Assembly (NCBI GenBank): GCA_002633025.1
Contig: NMRB01001967.1
Coordinates: 1 to 64,000 of the forward strand
Length of the DNA stretch: 64,000 nucleotides
Source: Notospermus geniculatus
Taxonomy: Eukaryota; Nemertea; Pilidiophora; Heteronemertea; Lineidae
Direction of reading: 5' to 3'
Below the pieces are notes generated by a model that was not told the DNA's origin, searched no databases, and saw only the letters and a program-made list of their open reading frames with translations. Positions within the stretch are counted from its first letter, which is position 1. Every line of letters starts with the position of its first letter. Positions 33,155-45,100 of this stretch are shown in pieces. The position numbers and the translations under genes were made by a program.

Positions 33155-36100
33155 ATGGCTCAGCCACAACAAGATGGCGTCAAGGAAAAGTGCCAAGCGG
33201 TCCGCGAGGTCGTGCCGGGGAAGAGCAACAATGAGATAATATTAGTTTTACAATTCTATGACTATGATGTTGAACGCGCCATTCAAGCTTATTTAGAAGG
33301 TAAGTCTGATCGATACATGTATCTACGCAGTGATTTCACCTCCCAATCCAAGCCTGCTTGAAAAATTTTGAAGTGTTTGTGATGCTCGAGATTTGACTGC
33401 CATGAGAGACTTTACTGCCATTGGAGGGCGCCTGTTAGCGGTCCTAGAACGTCACAAAATTTGATGTCACGGACGTTAAGCCATGGCCTACACGTCATTA
33501 TGGATGATGCTGTGTTGTGGCGTGCACTTCTTCTCTGTGACGTCAAATTCCATGACGTTCTAGGACCGCTAACTGGTGGTGGCATCTAACTGCAGGAAAG
33601 TCTCCCATTAGAGGCTGCCTGTTAGCAGGCCTCGAACGTCACAAAATTTGACGTCACAGACATAGGCCTCAGGCTGAGTTTACATCGAGGCACACGCAAC
33701 ACGAACACGCAGGCGAACAAAGGTTTCATGGCGAAGAATCCTTTGTGAAGCCATTGTTTGCCTGTGTGTTCGTGTTGCATGTGGTTTGATGTAAACTCAG
33801 CCTAACGGCCTCATCTCGTAATGGATTACATTGTGGCGTGCACTTCCGCTCTATGACGTCAAACTTTGTGATGTTCTACGTGTAGGACCGCTTTGGTGGT
33901 GGGATCTTTCGGCAGTGAAGTCGCCCATTGGTGTATGGTTCATCACATTGTTCAGGGACCTTATTCACGAAGTTCCCTTAACTTACAGGAGTGCGCATGC
34001 GGACAACCTATTGTTCACTATCAGCCTGACAAAGGATTTGCATACCCCCCTTAAAGTTACGGGAGCTTTGTGAATAAGGTCCCTGGTCTCAAAAAATCAA
34101 ATGGGAAGAGGCAGTGAATTTCTCCACTTGCATGCAGTCAGCAGGACCGTGGTTGAGTGAAACAATACTAAGTAATAGTATACTCTTGTGACTGTGGTGC
34201 TCTATACCTTCATTCATTGATCTGCTAGATGTTTGTTTCATGTTCGTTCCTTTATTTCCATCCCGGCATGGGGAATGAGCTAAAAAATTATCCGGATTAA
34301 TGCCATTGGCATGCCTTTGGGTGCTGTGGAATGTTAGTGTTTGCAAGCGGTCAGTTTATGCTGCGGGAAGTTGGTCTTCACAAGTGGTGCTGTGGAAAGT
34401 TGGTCTTTGCAAGTGGTGCTGTGGAAAGTTGGTCTTTGCAAGTGGTGCTGTGGACAGTTGGTCTTTGCAAGTGGTGCTGTGGAAAGTTGGTCTTTGCAAG
34501 TGGTTAGTTTTGTGCTGTGAAAAGTTGTTTTTCCTGTGGTCTACACCATGTTGTTGAAAGTTTGTCTTTGCAGTGATCAGTTTTTTGCGGTGGAATGTTG
34601 CTTTTGCTATGGTCTGTTTATGCTGTGGAAAGGTATTTGCATGCGGTCTAGATCACGCTGCTGAAAATTGCTCTGTGCCAACTGAAAGTTTGCACTGTAG
34701 GGCCACATTTGTTAAAATAGATCTCACTGAAGCAGCCCAGCCGTTGTGTTTTCGTCGCAGATTGAACATGGTCGCTTCAACTTGACATATCGATTCAGTT
34801 TCTGATAGTGATATTCTCGCACGGTACAATCAATTACGTTTGCTATGCGTACCTATTTAAATCCCCAATAAATAATTCATTGCTTATCTTAATCTGTATA
34901 GATATTTGGTCTTGGATCGATTTGACGTTCGTTTTGCATGGCTGGTCAACAGGATTCGTGTGTAGGATCAATGACCTCAAACCAGTTGCAACACAAAAAT
35001 AATGTTCAGTTTCGTTTGATTGGGAGACACTTGTTGTGGGTGGGGAGACGTGTTCTAATATCTTGACTTATGGTCACCTGCAAAACAGGACCTACATGTA
35101 ATACCACTCTGCTATGCTGTCAATTTAATATGCATGGAGGGGGAAGGGGGGTTGATACCAATGCTTACACTCAGCATGCGTACAGGACGGTCAAACCTAA
35201 AGCTTACGTAAAAACCCTTAGGTTTCCTTTACATAGAGGTATATGGTATACGAAAACAACTGGGTTGACAAATCTCTGGCCATCTCGACATAACCTAAAC
35301 CTTTCACACAGTTTTCCCAGCATTCGACATGAGATTTTGCCAGGATGAACCGCATGTGGTGGGATTTGTAATTGTAGCTCCAAAACATCTTGTCTAACTT
35401 ATGGTATCTTTTCCTTGCAGATGGCGCTACAGAGGCACTCAAAGAGTGGCATTTCTCAGGGAACAAGGTAAGTCGAAAAACTTATCCACTAGTTTCCTGT
35501 TCAGTCCATCTCTCGTGTTACAAGACACCTCCTCTGAGATGCCCCCTCTTCCCAGACCATCTGATTCTGAAGCTTACGGATCAGCCAGTGAATATATTAT
35601 GAAAAAAATGTCCCAGTATTAATTCCGAGATTGTCCCCTTTGTAACTTTTACAACCATCTTTGTGGTGGCCCCTCGTATAGACCTTTCCAACAAAAATAG
35701 CGGACGAACAGTTCTCACCATAACGTCAGAATTACCAATGCCATTTCAATGGCAGCTGGCATGCTAACATGATCAAGCAGGCCATGGGCACAAAAGTTTA
35801 GGTAAGATAATTGTCTGAGAGGATGCGTTTGGTAGTGTTATATCATGCTTGGACAATGAATGGCCGTAACTTCATGTGGAAGAAGTAGTAGCCTAGGCCA
35901 CCATCTTTGAAGTTCGCGGAAGTTACCTTTGATATGCCCCCCAATGCCTGGCCTATCCTGATGGTTTGCAAAAGTAGAATTGATTGATCTGTAGGTAATC
36001 AATAATGATGGCCATTTGTTGCCTGATCAAAATACCAGGCGTTGATGGAGGGTCGTCAGGCCTCGAAACTGAGGGGCGATCAGTTCATATGAATTGTCCG

Positions 36101-39100
36101 TTATACGGAAAATCTGCACTTGAAATAAAGGACTGTAGGCCTACTTTCCACCTTCCACAATTTGACCACTTCAGTGCTGGCCATAATTTAATGTTGTACT
36201 AGGAATCCTGTGCCCCAGTCAACTAAGATGACAACGTCATTACCATATGATGTGCATTGTAATCACTCCTAAAGCCAGCAGCACACCTGGGAGATATCGC
36301 AAGCAATCTACTCGCCATCGATCTTATCGCCAGCCACCGCAGATATTGGTTTCGGTACCGGTATTGTTTGACATTGGGCATACATCTCCGGCGACGCCGA
36401 GAGGATTCGGCACATTGCTGCCCAGCGCACACCTGACGTCAGCAGCTGATTTTGCTCGCTTGCGATGTCACCTACAATTGTAGGGCCGTATGCACCAATC
36501 GAAGATTATCTTGGAACTCAGGTTGAGCCACAACTTTTCCATTGTCACATCATGCCCTGGCAAACCTGAACAATGGAAAGTTGTGGCTCAACCTGAGTTC
36601 AAGATATCTTCGCTTGGTACATACGGCCCTAGTGTGCTGCTGGCTCACATAAACCATTGACAGTCTGGGTTATGATGTGCTGCCGGGTACACAGGAAATC
36701 GGCACTGAAGTGGTAAAATGACTTTTCTTCATTTTCGCAGTTGAACAATAAAAAGAAGAAGAAAAATAAAGCCAAGCCTAAACCAGAACCTACAACAGCA
36801 GCAGAGTCAGCGGACCAAACATCGAGCCAGCCACCACCACCTAGTGATACCATCCAGTCGAACCAGCCATCCACAAAGCCTGGTAAGTAGGCCTAAAGCA
36901 GGGGCACCCAGACAGAGGGGGAAGGAGGGGGTTCGATGGGTTTTGAAAATGTTGATGGTGTAGACAGGCCTTAAGATATCAACAGCCTGCTATGGGGTCA
37001 GCAATGCTGACCATCACCAACAGGAGAAGCTGGACCCCGGCAATGCCAAACCTCGGTGACCTTACAGGTGCGTTTTGGTGTATACGGGGTACATGTATTG
37101 TAAAAACTCTGAGCCCCAGGTGTTCAGTGTGTCTGGTCATTGACATAGTGAATTTTTCCAATCTTTAATCCTTGCTTATCATATTCACAATACAAAATAT
37201 CCTGCTCGGGTTAACGATATAGAAGAGAGAAAATGACACTGGCTTAGTGCAAAATCCATATCAAATCTTCAATGATAAATTGCCCCTAGCGAATGGGGAA
37301 ATGCATAAATGTCTCTACTAAACATGCTAAATGTTCTTAAAATGATCGGATGAACGTATCTGATCCTCAGTGCATTTCCGCATCAAAAACCAATACATAC
37401 ACAGTGCATTTCCGCATCAAAAACCAATACATACACGAGTTTTTATGCCACTCGTGTTCCCATACGATTCAGTCGGTTGTAGTAATAGCCTGCAAAAATG
37501 GTTGCCGGAAATGGCCTATATCCGGATTATGGAGCCTGTATATTTTCATTGCATGTATCATGCAATGTATTCAACAAGTGGCTGGGTACTATTTAAAAAT
37601 CCCTGATAAAAAAATGGAACCTCCGTTTTGTGGGTACCTCTGCCTGGTAGTGGTAAGAGAGGAGGATACAATTTCAACATGGGCAGCCTGTACAACAGAC
37701 ACAAATGTGCACATTTCCAAGCTTGGCACTTTGCCCATGTTGAAGTTTGGGTGAATCATACTTTACTAAGGAGAAGAAAATCAGTTCCAAATTGGTCTTT
37801 TCAACCGCCTCTCAAAAAACAACAGCATTTGTCATTTGGAAAGTTGGCCTTTATAGAGAGGTTCTTCCGTATTAGAAGGGTATCACAAGGGGCCAAGACC
37901 AAAGACTCTCTTGTTACTAAAACGAAGCTGCTTCAGTCGCAATGTCAACACAGTTTGACATTTCAGAGCACTCTTTGCTGGCCAGTCCTCGAGTTCGGTT
38001 TGTTTACCCGTTGCCTAGCAACCTGACAGACTCAGGTAGTATAGTTGGCAGGAGAACAATCGCTTCGGCAGATTGGAGAAATTGATTTTTCTCCGAATGA
38101 GGATACGCGCTGTCCTCATTCTCAAATTTAACCCTCTATGCATCGGTGCGGTTTTCTTGGCCTTGACCGAACTGGCCCATATGAAATAGGCAAGCACTTG
38201 TGAAGAACCTTATTTATGATGCATTTTGCTTGAAAATACATGTAGTGTGGTTTTCTGGAGCAAATGCTCCAGAAAGTGTTTATTCAGCTCCGGAGAACTG
38301 AGCCAACTGGAGCTGTTTCTGCAGCCAAAGAGGAGTTGACATTCTCAGGCTTTTGGGACACTGTTCCTCGTGAGTGTTTTCTTGTGTGGGTTGGCTCTCA
38401 ATGGGCAATTTACCATTCTTGGTTCCCTTATTCGGCTAATGCTGAAGACCAATGAACAGTCTACTGCCCATAAGTTCTATGGTTGAGATCAGATGCCTTT
38501 AGAGTCCCAACTCGTATCATTGAGAAAATCTCACTTGGAGCAGTGCCTAGTAAAGCGGACCATACACAAGCAATATTTTTGCACAATATGAGGCTGGGCA
38601 ATAATCTTTCTTTTACCCATCATACCGGAGGCAGATGCCCCTATTTTAGGCCCCATATTGTGCAATAATATTGATCATGTATGCCCGCATTAGAGATAAC
38701 AGGTCCTCAGCAAAACTAGTTCACAAGGCTAAGGGTCGGACGGCCGCGGATTCAGAAGAAGAAACGGCATCATGACATAATGTCATGAACGTCCTGAAAT
38801 CGTTTCGTGATTCATAATTTGTGGCGATGCGGAACCTCCCTATTCTTCCGATTTGTTCTACACTTAACCTCCTTGCAAAGGACACGCTCACAATTCTGTG
38901 TCAATATATCGGAAAAATGATGACGTTTTGTTTGGCACTAATTAGGACATCTGTTACAATTTATATTTCTGACCTTCATTCATAAAAAAAATACATAATT
39001 CATTCCCATATAAATTAATACAAGTCTAAAAGTACATACGCCCTCTTAACAGGCAACTCATTGACTTGGCTGGGATAATAAGTCATGTAGTCCTGTTGAA

Positions 39101-42100
39101 GGATATTACATGTATATAGCAATGTATTGGCACAAGTGGAGGCCTCAATCATGTCAATTAAAATTTAATGTTATGCAGTACTTGATTGTGTTCTGTGTTT
39201 TGGCTAAGGAGAGTAAAGGTCTCCCTGATGCCTGTTGAAGGACCATTGAATCCAAAATAAAAGATTTAAGCAAGTGTGCTCTGTTTTTCCTTTTTCCACT
39301 TTTTCATTCGGTAATGCATGCGGAGTTGCATAAAATAAGTTAATAATGTCTGCTTTTATGTGTAGTGTATAAGTCACATCTGAAGCTAGTTGTGCCTAAC
39401 TGGGAGAATGCCCAGTAAAGCCTTCACTGTCTTTAGCCTGGTCTGTTTTTCCTTGCCTTGATCTCAACTATCAACATGAATACTTCACTGAAACCACTGT
39501 GGACTCAGGTTTCAGGATGGACCGGGGTTGTGATGTGTAAAAATGGATGAACACCTCTACTGTTGTTGATATGAGACCATAAACCCAAACTTTTAACTTT
39601 TAACTTCAGTTCCTTCAGCTTGACTGCCGAAATGATCGTTTACACTAATTTTCACATTTCTACTTTCAGCTCCTGTGGCGAAGCCATCTCCTCCCCCTGT
39701 GGTGACACTACCAGCAAAAGAGGAAAAACCGCAGGAGACTACGAGTCCTGCGGCAGAGGCAAAACCACAGGACACGCACCATGAAGCTCATAGTCATCGT
39801 CATCATGGACACCATGAACACTCGGTTCATGGACAAGTGTACCATGGTCATGCAATTGCTCATGGTAAGTTGGGAGTCAATACATGTATCAGTACTGCCT
39901 TTACCTACCTCTGGAGGATGAAATTGGCATCTTCAGGGTTTGGAGTTAAAACTATAGTACGTTTAAGTCATCTGGAGCTCGATGGGCGTATGTCAATCAA
40001 ACCCTTAGTAACCCAGACCACAATGAACTTAGGGTTTACTCTAAACGGTCCAACGCACATTGGGTTAGGTCAAATGTCTGAGTTAAAACAGAGTTAACAC
40101 TAACTCTAACACTAACACCAGTGTTAACTCTGAAATTTGACCTCTCATCAAACTCCCGAGTTAACACTGGGTTAAACAGGAGTTAACACTTTTGAGACTT
40201 AGTGTTAGTGTTAACTCCGAGTTATCCTGGAGTTAACCTGAGCACTAGGCTTTCAAATGATCAAAATGTACTACAGAAAGCATTATGATAACACTAACCC
40301 CTAGAGGTTAACTAAGAGTTAACACTTTTTGAGGTCAAGTGTCAGAGTTAGTTATTCGTCGCAGCCATGTATGTTGTTCTTGCCAGCAATAGGCCTAAGC
40401 TGCAGGCCTAGCTGCTGGTTTTCGCCAAGAAAATGAAAAAAGCCCTGCCTTTTCAGGGGAACCAGTCCACAGACACGTGCGAATAATGGAGGAAGAGCTT
40501 GAGCAGATAATTGAAGAATAGTCTAGGCCTAGAAAAACTTATGAATACTTTTCAGCTCCATTTCGCCTCTCGGGGAGGGGAGGGGAGGGGAGGGGGGCTA
40601 ACGGTAGGCCTACCGCAGCACAGCACAGGCAAGTTGGATGGGATATACAGATATAGGCCTAGGCCTACCGGTAAGCCTAGCTAGGACTCCTCAGTCCTAC
40701 CCACCAAAGGTAGGCTACATGTATTGCCAAATCAACTGCCTACTCCAGGTTAACACTTAGTTAACTAGGGATTAATTCAGTGTTAACCTGGTGTTAACTT
40801 CGAGCCCAGATTTTGCGATTCAGGTTAACACTAACACTGACACTAACGCTAACACTTTCCATAACTCTGAGATTTGACCTCACCCATTGTTTTCTAACCA
40901 GCTGACCTTGGTTTGAAATTGAACATACAACTAGACCTTGATTGAAATTTAACACAGGCACAGGCATGGGATTGGCTGGAAGTGTCCTGTCAATAAAACG
41001 CATGTCAATAGCCAGACTTCACCAACAATACCAAGGTCTGCCTGACAACCGAAGGTCCGCCCATCGAGCTCCAGATGACTCAAACGTTCTATAGTGTTCT
41101 TTGTTATCTGTGAAAACTGTACAAAATATAGGATGTTCATTGTGGCCTAAGTGCCAGGTATACTGCCTCTACCTCATTGAATACTCAACCAATAGACGAT
41201 ATCACTCCAAAAGAGTGCAGCACCGGACGGGTCCAGGATCATGACATCTCACACATCATTTCATGATGTCTTGAAGTGGGACGAAAAAAATTCAAATTGT
41301 TTCCTGATCGTTTATACTCAACCAATTCTCAAACAGTTTCCACTAAATGACATCATATTTTGGGCACATGTCCATAGCCCTTTTCCCAAAAATAGTAACA
41401 TGAACCAAAAAAATTTTCTTACAAAATCACAGAGTATGTTTACTGTTGATGCCATTATCTGTGATGTACCTGGTAGATGCAATATTAAATGGAATTAAAG
41501 AACTAATGATTTGTTTTGTGTGCTCTTTTACAGCGGCTAAACGGGACCGCACTATCAGTGAAAAGAGCACGACTAGCATATCATCCAGATCTGTTAAACC
41601 TCATGCAGGCCTTGAAAAATCGTACAAAGATCTACAACGACAGACGACGTCTCTACAACGGCTGAAACTCGTGGCGAACGAGGAAATGGAGAAAGCTCAG
41701 AAGCGAATTCGTGCCGTGATGGAGGATTTGTCGTCAGAGTGAGTATGCCGCCGACGTGATTTCAAATGTTGGCGTCACAAAATGTGCGTTGTGGTATCCC
41801 CCTCTGCCCGGCTCCCCTTAACTGGGTAGGACGTCATATTACGTCATTACGAAATCCGGGGAATCCCCGAAAACACCTGAGGATCGTAGCTTGCGTAGTG
41901 CGTAATAGTTCGCCTTGCAAGGAAGTGGTGGTTCACAGTGCATAGGACGTTATATTCCGTCTTGAACCTTGTGTGTCAAATACTTTTTCTGGCAATTTTT
42001 TTCAAGAAAAAAGTTAGTACTGAAAATATTACACATTTAAAGGGTTAAAGGCACCCTATAGGCAGCTAGCTATATCAGGCTCATATCAGTGTGGCCACTT

Positions 42101-45100
42101 CATCACAGGTGGTGCTAGTAACTTACAATCTACGGATTTGGGCTTTGACTTCAACCATGACGTGATCTACACGTGGCGCATTTACAGTGATCGTCAACAT
42201 CGGCCTGGTGGACTGCCGGTCAAAAATGGACTGCAAGTCAAAAATGGCATCATAATAATGAGCCACTGCCCAAACTCTCAATCCACGTGTAGCACTCTAC
42301 TGATGCCAGTTTGCGTTATTTTGACGGCCAGTCACATGATTTGATGACGTCAGTGGGATTCCTCTATACTAGAGGGAGGTGTTCTCCATATTGGATAGAG
42401 TTGTCCGCTCAGCAGACATGACTGCGCAGGGAGTTTCATTCTACACATAAAATGTAGGCCTAGAAACAGGTTAAATCGTAGATTATAGGATTTTAACTGT
42501 ATATATCATTTTGTTGGAATCAAATGAACAAGGAATTTGTCCTCAACCTAATCTTATCTGTTGTCTTGAAGGGTGTGGACCAATACAATACACTGGTCAT
42601 AAATTTTCCGCGAATGCTTTGTCCCGAAGTTCAGCTTTCTGAAAGTCTGGGGCGACATATGGTGTGTGGTTTCCCGATATGCGCTAGGTCAGCGATTTTC
42701 ATACGGGATCGTTTTTCATGAATGGATTATGTCAATACTTGCATCTGGTACACTTTGGTTATCTGGAACAGATGGAACTAGTCACTCTGTCACCGCGTGG
42801 TTTTGTTAGAATTAGAAACCGTGGTAACTTTTTGCCATAATGACATATGATACTGACATTTCTGTGTATTGTGCTGTACTCAAACATGACAGATGACAGC
42901 TATGTATTGAATAAGTACGAATTTCATTAATACATACATGTATTGGGCCTTTGCAGTATGAGAGCGGTTTAGATAACGTGCGTATTTGCATAAGTACGTA
43001 AATCTTGTTGGAAATCTTAGTGAAAAATGCAAGTGAAATGTTGCACAAGACGTAACAAACGCATGCCAAAAAAGCCCAGATGCGGACCGTATGCACTGTG
43101 ATACGATCCGTCAAATATGCAAGCAGTTGAAAACTGTCTATTCAAAAGTGCGAATAAAGTTGCAATTACATGTGTGTAGAGCTACACGGAATATTCACAT
43201 ATGACGTCGGTTTACATGGCTTCACAAACGGTTCGCAACTGTGAAGCCATTGTTTGGTGTGCCCATTATTCTTGTTAACCGATGTCCATATACCGTGTAG
43301 CTCTATGTACAGTACAGGTCACAATTGACATCCCTAAATTCGCGTAAGTTATGCATAAGTCACTCGTAACTTACGCAACAACTCATGAGCTATGTTACGC
43401 GTAACTTACGAGATGAGTTACCGGTACGCGGTGAGTTGCGCGAATTTTGCTAGTTGCACGGTGAGTTACACAGTGAGCTACGAGGTGAGTTATGCGATTT
43501 TGGGGAGTTACGCGGTGAGTTACGCGACACCAAAGCCGTGAGTTATGCGTAACTTACGAGTAACTTACCTGAAGCCGTAGGGATGTCAATTGTGACCTGT
43601 ACTGTAATCATGGCGTTTAATACACATGTACATATACCTGCATTCTATACCCCTTAATCAACATGAGTACAAAATTTCTATGACTTTCATACTCAATACC
43701 ATGGAAACAGCTGAGGAAAATAAGTGTAAAATTTCATAAATATTGAACACTTGTTTGGAAATTTCATGATCAGCTGTTGAAACCGTGCAAGTTTTGCCAT
43801 TCGGCTTGACTACAAACAGCCCATAAACCAGTAATACACATGTTGCACTGGTATTTAATGTAAAATATTTGAATATTTGGATGCATACTGATAGTTGAGT
43901 TTCAGGACAGTTGACTTATGTGGCGTATCTTTTTGCCCGCATCAAAAAATCGGCATTGGTATGTAAACCTTCTTGTTTCTCTCCAGGATCAAGAAAAGGG
44001 AAGCTGAATTGATTTCCGATATGGAAAAAACAAAGAATGCTGCTCGTAAGTCCTCCCTCGCTGAGTCTGTTTTGTGTTTTAGAGGAAAAATGAAGAGGAA
44101 TAAGATGTTTTTGTGTGAGGAAATAAAGAGGAATGAGTTGTTTTATGAGAGGAAAATAGAGGAATGAAAAGCTGTATGAGGGGAAAATAAAGAAATGAGT
44201 TGTTTTATGAGATGTAAATAAAGATGAATGAGTTGTTTTGTGAGAGGAAAATAAAGAGGAATGAGTTTTGTGAGGAAAACAGAGGAATGAGTTTTGTGAG
44301 AAGAAAATAGAGAAAAATGAATTTGTGGGAGGAAAAAAGGGATGAGTTTTGTGGGAGGAAGATAGAGAAAATGAGTTGGTTTGTGATAGAGGAAAAAAGG
44401 GGAACTTGAGTTATTTTATGAGAGGAAAATTTAGTCTTTTTGGTGTGTGTGAATATGAGGTGAAAAATATCCACTCCAGGCCGATAAAAATGTGTCGACA
44501 ATTCTACTCTTTGTTGCAGTGGAGATCTTGAACATGCGGCAAGAGAAAGCACAGGAGCTTAGAGGAAGCATGGACAGGGCGCCCTCTATGACGGAGGAAC
44601 AAATTAGTGAATTGCGAAGTGACGTAAAGGTGCGTCTCTTAACTCGTTTTTGATGCAATGACAAATCTTACTGATGAAAAATGTTGATGAAAAAGAATTC
44701 CCTGATGAAATGTACCTCTTTTGCTTCAGCATTTTGTGGCGGATCGTAAAGTTGATGAAGAACTTGGCCGAACGACACGATTTTTGTATGATTCTGATCA
44801 CTTAATCAGTGAAATTCGTAAATTTGGAGAAGGTAAGTCATTCTAATTCGTACCAAAAAATTTTTGACATTTCTGAGGAATAACAACAGTTCACGGGGAA
44901 GATTTTCTGTTGCAAAGGACATTCTAAATGGCACATTTGACAACTTTTGATTTTGGCTCCACTATTATTATACTCAACCAAAATGGAATTCACTAAATGA
45001 CATCATATTTTTAGCACTTCATATCCATGGCTCTCCTTTCCCCAATAATCTACAATGCAACGTAGTGACAATCTCTCACAAATTTGCAGTTCAGTTGACA

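Noticed and set aside
44205-44552. Low-complexity minus-strand frame
   Set aside because: It is antisense to a purine-rich tandem repeat inside SPATS2 intron 6.
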